A stretch of 64,000 nucleotides of DNA, from contig CM061070.1 of assembly GCA_030762895.1 (NCBI GenBank), positions 51,411,007-51,475,006 of the forward strand. Reading direction: 5' to 3'. This DNA comes from Sophora flavescens (Eukaryota; Streptophyta; Magnoliopsida; Fabales; Fabaceae). Both the position numbers and the translations under genes were made by a program. Under the pieces are notes generated by a model. The model made no database searches and had not been told where the DNA came from. It was given only the letters and a program-made list of their open reading frames with translations. Below, in pieces: positions 55,728 through 64,000 of the stretch. Positions within the stretch are counted from its first letter, which is position 1. Every line of letters begins with the position of its first letter.

Positions 55728-57080
55728 TTGACGATGCTAAACTTGATCCTTTATAGTCAAGTTGTCTGGATGCTTATTGGTCAAGGTGTTGATGGTGATA
55801 AACTTTTATGCTTATTGGTCAAAGTGGAGGTGGTGGTTACGATTGTTTGTTTGATATTGTTGCTTATGCATTCATGCATTGGAGATTTTAGTGTGTGGAG
55901 TATAACATAGAGGAGGTTGTCTGAGAGTAAGACAATCTGGCCGTCCGCGGTAATTCATCTGAGAGTTAGGTGAATCGTGACCCCCCGTGGTGGTGCATCC
56001 TAGAGTACGATGCATCAGCTATACAAGGGGTTCACCCATGGTTTGGTGAACTGTCGGCGTGGTGCTTATTGGCCAATGTGGATATGTACCTCCGACGTTG
56101 ATCCATGTAACATCCCCGACTACTCTATGGATTGACTCACTGTCCTCACAAACCAACACGAGAAGTAGAACTCCCTTTAGTTCTTGCGCTCGGTCTCTAT
56201 TGCCCCCTTAAGAGTTCCGCCTCCATCTCCACAATAGTCTTTTCAGCGTGCTTTGTCCTCACTCACACGCTTCCTGGGAAAACTTCCCAGGAGGTCACCC
56301 ATCCCATAATTGCTCCAAGTCAAGTACACTTAACTATGAAGTTCTTATGTGATGGGCTACCAGAAAGAAGATGCATCTAGTTAATATAGGTAGTATCAAT
56401 CAATTCATATAAGCCTTCCTTAATTGTATAGTCTCATACCTACACAGTCTCATGATCCCTCTCATTCTGGTGTGTTCATTCATGTGTCCCTCTGCCTAGA
56501 AGCATGTCAAAAACCGCTCCTTGTCCATGCCTTCTTGCATCGTCAACCACTCCCTGCCCTCATCGGCACCGGGTCACAATCCACATGCATAAATGAGTAG
56601 TGGAGTAGCATTGTATCGCATAGCATACTTGGTTGAGATGATATGAATGATTTTATTAAGTTAAATTTTGTTATATGTTGTTGTATGCTTATCTTACTAA
56701 CTACTCCTTTTACAGTTATGTTTATACAACAATTTCTTAATCCCCATTTTTTTGCTATTCATATCTTTCTTTTATGCAGAGGATGTTGAGAAGCCAGTTG
56801 AGGAGTGACTTTGAGGAGCCCGCTCACTCATAGTTAGGATGTTTCTTACTCTGATGTATTTTCAGGATTTCGGTTACTAGCTCTGACCCGTGACATGGGG
56901 TTAGGATTTATGTTTCTTTGTTATGGTTTTATTTTCCGCATTTGGTGAGACGTTTGTTCATGTGGTACTTTCTATCCAGTTGAAATTATTATCTTATAAT
57001 ATACATGTGTTTTTATTTATTTTATTTTATTTTATTTCCTTTACGTTGTTGTAAATACATGCGGGGTAGAGGGTGTCACA
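55728..57080 (+). mobile_element. Chromovirus-type LTR, plus orientation, 5'-truncated
   Basis: Ends GGGTGTCACA at 57080, followed by a tRNA-Met primer site, so it is a 5' LTR. Its beginning is missing (abuts 55727). It contains repeated text TGCTTATTGGTCAA (55759, 55809 and a variant at 56062), runs of the form TCTGAGAGTAAGACAATCTG, and a Cassandra-type insertion at 56106-56578. Confidence 0.7.
56106..56578 (-). mobile_element. Cassandra-type solo LTR carrying 5S rRNA sequence
   Basis: 473 bp, bounded by TGTAACATCC and GGGTCACA, with perfect target duplication ATCCA at 56101-56105 and 56579-56583. Positions 56283-56361, read on minus, match plant 5S rRNA, including the pol III C-box region (GGGATGGGTGACCTCCTGGG) and an A-box-like TTAAGTGTACTTGACTTGG. 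This is the hallmark of Cassandra TRIM elements. Orientation is given by the 5S sense. Confidence 0.85.
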
Positions 57081-57085
57081 TTTAG

Positions 57086-57097
57086 TGGTATCAGAGC
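57086..57097 (+). promoter_or_regulatory. Primer binding site, initiator tRNA-Met
   Basis: TGGTATCAGAGC five bases after the LTR end at 57080. Confidence 0.9.
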
Positions 57098-57264
57098 AGG
57101 TATGTCCTATCAGGTAGTGGTATGAGTCTTTTATGTATCTTTTGTGTGCTCTTGTTTGAATTGCCTATATTTATTATAGGCAATAATGTGTAGTAATAGG
57201 TGCCTGTAGCTCTTCCTGCTTTGTGTCTGTATTTAATAGTTGTCTTGAACAAGTGCAGGAACCA

Positions 57265-57402
57265 ATGATAGGAAGAGGTAGGAATGACCAGGCTATTGAT
57301 GATGCTTTGACACTGCTTGCCAATGCTATAGGACAGAACCAGAACAACAATGGAGGACCAGTAAAATTTCAGGGTCTGGATAAGTTCCAGCGGAATAACA
57401 CA
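57265..57402 (+). pseudogene. Chromovirus gag N-terminus, truncated
   Basis: ATG at 57265 (MIGRGRNDQAIDDAL), then ANAIGQNQNNNGG and LDKFQRNN, the conserved start of Tekay/Del-type gag (L..F.RNNPP in intact elements). The frame leaves gag at about 57402, where repeat block R2 begins. The rest of the element is missing. Confidence 0.75.
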
Positions 57403-57860
57403 CACTCTTTAAGGGTCTGGATAAGTTCCGTAGTTAGTACTGTTATCGACGATGTCAACAAAAGGGCTAGGAAGATTTGAGTACATATAACCGAAGTAAA
57501 GACCCTTATAGGTCTTTAAGCCGACTATATCATCGGGTAAGTGAGATCCCGAGCATAATATTGTGGATAGGGAGATGTCACCTTGGGGCCGAGGTATACA
57601 CCTTAGTATTTTCCAACGTCCCCATGAATGCGGGATGCCAAGTAGCAGTAATTGTTCCATGAGAGCACGAAGCTCGGTGGTGGGAACAACCACCCATGTT
57701 CAGCAAGAAGCCTCCATGACCAGGTGATATCTGTCATGGTAGGCATTATAAATAGAGGGAAGTTACCAGAACTACGTCAGGCTTTGATTCCACAAAAGGA
57801 TACGTGGGAGAAGAGTAAATCTGTCAAGCCGTATTCGATCTTTACTGAGATTGTGTGAGT
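57403..57860. repeat. Repeat block R2
   Basis: Matches R1 (4700-5117), including the 340-bp middle. The minus strand has an open frame (57409-57693: MVVPTTELRALMEQLLLLG, SGSHLPDDIVGLKTYKGLYF, LPSPFVDIVDNST). The R2 start shows a 17-bp direct repeat with the adjacent gag (57372-57388 and 57413-57429). Confidence 0.6.
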
Positions 57861-58337
57861 TTAATTTAGAGATTGAGTGTTAGTATTCGGGTGTTTAGGT
57901 CAGATTCCGAATTACCGGATTTTGGTAGGAAAATTATGATTGCAAGTATAATTATGTGATTTTAGTTTTGAGTTTTCCATTACATATTGACTGATGATTA
58001 AACAAGTTCAATGTTCAATTCACTGAATATAAATTTAAAGGTGAGACTATTTAACTATTTCAATTATTTATTTATATTTTTCTTAATTAATTATAACTTT
58101 TCAAATTAAAAATTATAATTATTAGTAAGAAATATGAATATAAGGTTTAGAACGACATGCAAGGATTTTTGTTTTTTGGTTACATGAACAAGAGGGTATA
58201 TATATGATATTCTAATTTTTACCAATCAATGACATAAATTTGAAATAGTTTCAAGCCTAATAGTGATTTGAGAATTAAAAGATAATAGTTTTAGAATATA
58301 TATGAATATGTATATGAAAACAAAATGAAAATTTAGG
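57861..58337. other. AT-rich segment, nothing recognised
   Basis: No ORF, repeat partner or motif seen. Confidence 0.5.
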
Positions 58338-58705
58338 GGGACCGAGGCCCCTCCCAATGAATGTATGCGTCCGTCCCTGTTGATTGTGTACGGTTTTGTT
58401 GTTTATTTTTTTAGAATAAAGTTTTAGTTGTTTATCAATCTTCAAATATTATAGTACTGTCCGAGAATTGTAAGTCTGACTCCGAGTACAATTGGTGTCA
58501 ATTTAGTACTATTACCGAGGATGTCAACAAAAGGGCTACAAAGCACTAAGAACATATAACCGAAGTAAAGACCCCTACAGATATTTAAGCCGACTATATG
58601 AGGAAAATGATTCTTTTGTGTCATCTGTGTGCCCAAAGCACAAACTGTCGTTGACAATTATTTGTTTGACACTGAGCTACTTATATACCCTAAATCTTTG
58701 TTGCT
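58338..58705. repeat. Repeat block R3 (left flank of SIRE scrap)
   Basis: Begins GGGGGACCGAGGCCCCTCCC. From ~58430 it is nearly the same as R4 (59151-59440). Lacks the 340-bp middle of R1 and R2. The minus frame (58657-58442) again reads LFVDI-like text (SPFVDILGNSTKLTPIVLG). Confidence 0.65.
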
Positions 58706-59150
58706 CAACTCAGGGGTTGAACTCTGATATCAACCGAAATAACCAAGGTTAACATAAGGGGGTTGAATTGTGTTTACCAACTTTTTGGAAAAATTTGAAA
58801 ATATTTTCACAGGCAAAACAAGCAAAATTGAAGTAGATAAAATTAGACGGGTGACTCGGCTAAGTTTAAAACAGGACATGCATACTCAATTAAAGATTTA
58901 AAGAGATTTGATATCCACAAATTTAACTCCCCAAGCTAAAAGCGATAACAAATAAACTCTTAAATAAGTTAAATAATTAGGGAAGAGGAATATCACTCAA
59001 GATATTTATACTGGTTCACCCCTAAATCAATATGGCTACTTCCAGTTCTTGGCAGCACCAGGTTTATTCACTATAACTGATTAGATTACAGTACAAGTAT
59101 TCTTTTCACATCTAGCCTCTCCAAGCTCACACTCAAACAAGTATTCTTTT
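58706..59150 (-). mobile_element. SIRE-like LTR 3' end plus primer site, fragment
   Basis: Minus strand: last ~415 bp of an LTR homologous to 3900-4354 (same doublet GAGGCTAGATGTGAAAAG, same GGGGTGAACCAGTATAAA), then TGATATCAGAGTTCAACC (58732-58715), an initiator tRNA-Met primer site with one mismatch in the first 11 bases. It is flanked on both sides by ~280 bp of the same sequence (R3 and R4). Confidence 0.75.
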
Positions 59151-59440
59151 CTATCAATCTTCAAATATTATTGTACTGGTCGAGAATTGTAAGTCTGACG
59201 TCGAGTACAATTGGTGTCAATTTAATACTGTTACCGAGGATGTTAACAAAAGGGCTAGGAAGCCCCGAGTACATAACACAAAAATAAAGACCCTTATAGG
59301 TCTTTAAGCCGACTGTATGAGGAAAATGATTCTTTTGAGCCATCGGTGTGGCCAAAGTACAAACTACCGTTGACAATTATTTGTTTGACACTGAGCTACA
59401 TATATATCCTAAATCTTTGTTGCTCCAATATAGTGATTCA
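59151..59440. repeat. Repeat block R4 (right flank of SIRE scrap)
   Basis: Duplicate of 58430-58705. Continues without break into the F-box 3' flank as in copy 1 (5157-). Confidence 0.65.
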
Positions 59441-59897
59441 CACATGACATCAAGTACCTCAACCTATTAACATATCATAATTAAATATGACAAGTATTAC
59501 ATGGAAAATAGTCATACAACTGCACATCAATAATTTACAAGCAGCTGCAACCAAAGCTTTTTGCCATTAGATGGGGTCGGCTATATACACCAATTAACAC
59601 CATAAAAGTAAAATTTACACTTCCATGGCTAGTTCGAGAATTAGGTAACTGTATGCACAATTGCAATATAATTCAAAATATCACACCTTTGGGAGAACCA
59701 AAGACAAAAGGAGGCTTATTTACACATATTTGTCTGTTAAAAGAATAAACTTCATTCATTCCGGCATCAAGCAAGCCAACAATAAATGTCATTTGCAAAA
59801 TCAGACATATGTTCATAAAATAAAAACTATAACCGAACAAAGTCGAATTCAAATAAAAGAAAAAATTGCAAATTCAAAAGTGTTACAAATGACTTGA
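59441..59897 (-). other. F-box 3' flank, copy 3 left arm
   Basis: Matches 5270-5723; noncoding. The strong similarity of ~450 bp of flank ties copy 3 to copy 1. Confidence 0.55.
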
Positions 59898-60150
59898 CTA
59901 CAGAGGTGAAATAAAGCTTTCAAAGTAGTAATTGTCACCCACCCACTATGCATTTGTTGCTTCCAAAAATCTTGGGGAGTGTACCACCTCATCTTCCTCG
60001 CAATTATAGAAATAGGCAACATCATAGGTTCTCGTAGGCCATAGTAATGTCAGCACTTTACCATTCTGAGACATATTGAGCGTTAGCAATGTATTATCAT
60101 ACAACACATGTTGCTATAGAGACATTGGAAGAACGGAAAGATTAATCCTT
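59898..60150 (-). pseudogene. F-box-associated protein C-terminus, copy 3 left arm
   Basis: Minus text RINLSVLPMSL, HVLYDNTLL, GKVLTLLWPTRTYDV, FYNCEEDEVVHS, then a frameshift near 59965, ending at a TAG (59898-59900). Broken at 60150/60151 by the Athila-like fragment at exactly the same base as copy 1 (ATTAATCCTT). Confidence 0.75.
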
Positions 60151-61090
60151 GCAAATACAGTTACTAAAAATGCATGCAAAACAATAACAAAATATGATGT
60201 TTCACACACATCAAATCTCCTCAAGCTTAAGATCTTGTTTATCATCGAGCAATAACTAAGGCCAAACAAAAAAGTGGGATCAAGACACAATATTAAATGA
60301 GGAACCTGAGTAAACAAACAACCAAGCAATAGGTTGAGGCAATAAATTCCAAGTCCAATTAGAGGCTAGAGTTCTCGGAAATCATGCTTCTCGCTGAATT
60401 AGGTTCACTCAACTAACCACACTCAAAATGTTTAAGGGTGAAAACAATATGCTCAAGTTTCCTCAAAGAAAGAACACTTCCATAAGCTTGATAAGAAACC
60501 AAATTTCCACTAATAATTTGCATGCATGCAAGAATCAAAAGGTCTTCCAAGGATTGTAATGGAGCCGTGTGAATGATGTTAGGTGAGGTTAAAGAAAGGT
60601 ATAAACAAAGGGCTAACAAAATTTTCCATAAGCACATAGAACATAAATGGAGTAAAAAGATTTTTTTAAAAATTTTACTTTCCATCTCCCCCTATATTTT
60701 TTTTTTTTTTTACTTTTTTTTGTTTAATTTAACAAAGGGGAGAGACTTTATCGACGTTTCTTTTTCTTTTTTTTTATTTGAGAAAGAGATGACTCAAAAA
60801 CATATAATTCCCAACACAACTTTCAAACACAATTCTCTCCATTTAATATTCTACTTGATTACCAACAATGTATCATCATAGGCATCAAGAAAATATTTAT
60901 GCAATAGGCTCAAGATGGGCAACTAATGGATGAAAGTCTGCAAAGTATTTCATAAGGCCAGAAAAATATCTAAGATGCCTTAATCACATTCAAGCAGGCA
61001 AACAAAATTTTTGCCTCAAAATGGTTTCAAATCAAGTTCTAGAGCACAAAATCAATGAGGAATCATCACTCGATACAAGGAATGGGAACA
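60151..61090 (-). mobile_element. Athila-like 3' fragment, copy 3
   Basis: Matches 5989-7041 (LTR start TGATGTGTGTG at ~60211, PPT, A/G-rich tract ~60790-60660, GGAAACTTGAGCATATTGTT and so on). Ends at ~61090 where it jumps to the palindrome centre, missing the ~2 kb that in copy 1 hold the rest of the fragment and the N-terminal half of the pseudogene. Confidence 0.65.
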
Positions 61091-61280
61091 AAAATCATGA
61101 TACCACAAGATGATATGAGTAGTTTGTGTTCTCTAGGTTTTCGTTGTCTTGATCTAGATATGATGGGATGTATGGCTCTTGGTCATGGTATGAAACTGCA
61201 ATTCAATCGTATTCTTACCAAGACCAAGAGCCACACAACCCACCACATCAAGATCAAGACGACGAAATCCTAGACAACGC
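61091..61280. repeat. Palindrome centre, copy 3 (intact hairpin)
   Basis: Same as 36721-36905 with few changes: GGCTCTTGGTCATGGTATG, loop ~20 nt, CTTACCAAGACCAAGAGCC, further arms to about 61135 and 61275. Confidence 0.8.
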
Positions 61281-62250
61281 AAACTAATCATATCATCTTG
61301 GGAGCGTCTTGAGAGGTCATCCTTCCATATTAGGAAACAAAATGATTTGAACTACACTATTAATGTTAGATACAAGTCTGTTAGTTCATACAACGGGTTT
61401 CTATGTCTGTCTAGAGGAAATTTTGAATTAGGCTGCTTCAGATACTGGATTCTTTTTTTAACCCAACTATAAAGTTAATGTCTGAAACGCCATCTGTACG
61501 AAGCAAATTCAATATTTTGGATTCCCACATGCTTGGATTTGGGCATGAAAAGTAAACGATACTTACAATATTGGTGGATCCGATATTCAAAAAAAAAAAA
61601 ACTAATGTCAAAGTTTACACTATGGATGACGACAATCAGTGGAGAGATATTAAGGGTTCCCCTGCATGTCCCATTCTAACTATAAACCCCGCAGTGGCAG
61701 CGACTATCAGTGGCACTCTTAATTGGCTAATAGTTCACAATGATGTTCACTATGATGTGGTGTTCCTATGAACAACGAGCCTGCTACATTTACTAAGGAT
61801 CGATTGGGTATTATTTCACTTGACCTGAGAAAGATGCTATTACCACAAGCACTTGATGATGAGATAACCTATGCTAAGGAGATGACACATATTAGGATTT
61901 TAATGGATCGTCTGACTTTTTCTTATTATTCCAAGATAATAACTCCTTTTGTGGTATGCAGTTGAAGGAGTTTAGGATGAGAGACTCTTGGACTGTATGG
62001 GCGAGGATTAATCTTTCAATTCTTCCAATGTCTCTCGAGCAACGTGTTGTATGATAATGCATTACTACCACTCAACATGTCTTATGGTAAAGTGCTGACA
62101 TTACTATGGCCTACGAGAACCTATTATGCTGTATATTTCTATAATTGTGATAAGGATGAGGTGGTACACTCCCAAGATTTTGGAGGCAACAAATGCATGG
62201 AGTGGGTGGATGACATTGAGTACTTAGAAACCTTAGTTTCACCTCTGTAG
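61281..62250 (+). pseudogene. F-box-associated protein, copy 3 right arm
   Basis: Plus text: KVYTMDDDNQWRDIKGSPAC, AATISGTLNWLIVHNDVHYD, then a shift to NNEPATFTKDRLGIISLDLR, LLPQALDDEITYAKEM, LTFSYYSKIITPFVV, a shift, VLYDNALLPLNMSYGKVLTL, FYNCDKDEVVHSQDFGGNKC, MEWVDDIEYLETLVSP with the stop at 62248-62250. This is the most readable copy of the FBA domain in the window. The N-terminal part has a T-run and A-run frameshift (61590-61600). No F-box motif upstream. Confidence 0.8.
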
Positions 62251-62590
62251 TCAAGTCATTTGTAACACTTTTGAATTTACAATTTTTTCTTTTACTTAAA
62301 TTCAACTTTGTTCGGTAATAGTGTTTATTTATGGGCATGTCTTATTTTGTAAATGACATTTACTGCTGCTTGCTTGATGCCAAAATGAATGAAGTTTACT
62401 CTTTTAACAGGAAAATATGTGTAAATAAGCCTCCTTTTGTCTTTAGTTCTCCCAAAGGTGTGATATTTTGAATTATATTGCGTTTGTGCATATAGTGACT
62501 TAATTCCCAAACCAGCGATGGAAGTGTAAATTTGACTTTTAAATATGTAGACATTTTGGCATCTGAACATGGACAAGCCACACATGCAGC
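62251..62590 (+). other. F-box 3' flank, copy 3
   Basis: Matches 37920-38265. Nothing else seen. Confidence 0.55.
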
Positions 62591-64000
62591 TACTGATGAA
62601 CTCATGAACATGGTCAATTCATTGATGAACTTTTATTAAACAGGGAATGGATCAGATAAGTTTGGATGAAAACAAAGAACCAAGGAGATCAGGGCCAACC
62701 ATTATTGAAAAAATGGATGCCTTTTGATTACACTGCAACATTCTCTCAAGTGGCCAAACCATCCATTGTCAGGGTGATTTTAACCCTGGCCATCACTAAC
62801 AGCTGGCTCCTTTAGCAGCTGGATGTAAAGAAAGCATCTTCAATGGACTTTCTATGGAGGAAGTGTACCTGGAACAATCAATTGGGTTCCAAAGCCAGCA
62901 ACCGGGTCAAGGGTGCAGGCTCAACAAAGCTATTAATGCCTCAAGCAGGTGCCAAGAGATTGGTTTGAAAGGTTGACGAAGACTATTGTTCAATTTGGTT
63001 TTCAATCAAGCAAGTCTGATGAATCTTTGTTCGTTGACACTAGATCATGCACTCTACCTATGTTCAAGTTTATGTTAATGATATAATCATCACTGGACAT
63101 CTTCTCAGAGAATTGCAAACCTCATTGTGAAGCTGAATGCTGAATTTGTCGCACTAGATCAAGACACTCTACCATGATTGGGGACCTTAACTATTTCCAA
63201 GGTGTAGAAGTGAGGAAAATGCCCAGTGATGGACTCATTCATTCCCAAACCAAATACATTAAAGACGTATTGATAAAGCTCACATGGGAGATGCAAGAGG
63301 TATGCGGAACCCAATTATCAGCAACTACAAGTTCACCAAGTTTGTTGCAAACTACATGCCAGATCCCTCTTTATACAAATCTATAATTGGGGCACTCCAA
63401 TATGCCACCATAACTTGACCTGAAATTTGGTTCAGTGTAAGCAATGTTTCTCAATTTCTGTCTCAACCACTTGAGGAGCACTGGAAAGCAGTAAAGAGGA
63501 TTCTCAAGTATCTACAAGGAACATCCTTCATGGTTTGGTGCTAAAACCTACTCCTAAAGGTCAGCCTCTAGCACTGCAGGCCTTTAGTGATGCTAACTGG
63601 GCAGCAGATCTGGATGACATAAGATCAATCTTGTGTCTTGGTGGTCAAGGAAGCAAACACTGGTAGCCTGGTCCAGCACTGAAGCAGAGTACAATGCCCG
63701 ACTTCCACCACCACAGACGTACTTTGTCTCCACTCTTTGCTCAAGGAGCTGAAAGTTGATAGACTACAACCAGTGATTTGGTGTGCAACCTAAGCACCGT
63801 CTCTCACACAACCCAATCCTCCATTCAAGAACTAAACATATGGAACTTGACCTCTTCTTTGTCAGGGAGAAGGTCCTCAACAAGTCCTTGTCGATCTGTC
63901 ATATCCCTTGACAAGATTAGGTTACACCTGCTCACCAAACCTTTGTCTCAAACAAGGTTTGAAGAGCTGGGAAGCAATCTTGGGGTACTTGACAAGCTGT
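62591..64000 (+). pseudogene. Ty1/copia RT and RNase H fragment, copy 3 (to window edge)
   Basis: Same blocks as copy 2: VEEVYLEQ-type text (FLWRKCTWNN in a shifted frame), FGFQSSKSDESLFVDTR, VYVNDIIITGH, IGDLNYFQGVEVRKMPSDG, SQTKYIKDVLIKLTWEMQE, RILKYLQGTS, FSDANWAADLDD, RNase H text near 63680 and the LTKPL...LGVL end. Uninterrupted at the element 3 target (63865-63880). Continues beyond the window, where the LTR would be expected within about 30 bp. Confidence 0.75.

Noticed and set aside
56283..56361. A genuine 5S rRNA gene
   Set aside because: Only part of the 5S sequence is present with many substitutions outside the C-box region, and it lies inside an element with TG...CA ends and an ATCCA duplication.

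Overview
This window reads as nuclear DNA of a flowering plant, from a gene-poor, repeat-dense region. The evidence is wall-to-wall LTR retrotransposons with plant-type primer sites (tRNA-Asp and initiator tRNA-Met), a tRNA-derived SINE, a 5S-rRNA-bearing Cassandra-type LTR, TIR elements, and F-box-associated (FBA) pseudogenes of a type amplified in eudicots. A legume is my best guess, but that is inference from the style of the repeats. I see no intact host gene, no rRNA or tRNA gene and no CRISPR.

Layout. 1-4354: 3' end of a SIRE/Maximus-like Ty1/copia element (accessory ORF remnants, PPT, LTR). 4355-5150: foreign LTR scrap and repeat block R1. 5150-9161: left arm of composite copy 1 (minus-strand F-box pseudogene split by an Athila-like 3' fragment). 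9162-31634: a chromovirus-like element with ~4.1 kb LTRs and only ~2.2 kb of decayed interior. Two RT-less Athila-like elements (12462-17901 and 18373-25086) are nested in its 5' LTR. The uninterrupted 3' LTR at 27658-31634 supplies both empty sites and confirms 5-bp target duplications. 31635-35378: right arm of composite copy 1 (plus-strand F-box, SINE, copia RT/RNase H fragment, copia LTR, truncated TIR element). 35379-49850: composite copy 2, again with divergent F-box pseudogenes around a hairpin; a third RT-less Athila-like element (39550-48491, itself holding a solo LTR) sits in its copia fragment. 49851-57402: chromovirus-type LTRs, two in minus orientation back to back and one in plus with a Cassandra-type LTR inside. 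57403-64000: repeat blocks R2-R4, a SIRE-like LTR scrap, then composite copy 3, which runs off the window.

How it fits together. A palindromic unit (F-box pseudogenes head to head, each joined to retrotransposon debris) exists in three copies in the same orientation, so it was duplicated as a block after the F-box gene and the copia RT were already dead. Younger elements then landed in it. The three gag or gag-protease Athila-like elements encode no RT or integrase yet keep near-identical LTRs, primer sites, PPTs and clean target duplications, so they were presumably moved in trans.

The strongest unexplained signals are cis structures in the Athila-like LTRs. One is a cassette of four consecutive stem-loops with different stems but the same loop, where the loop changes in concert between families. 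The other is a set of arrays of paired GC-rich palindromes in the same LTR position but with different palindrome sequences in different families. A Cys-rich tail domain replacing pol in two elements is also notable.
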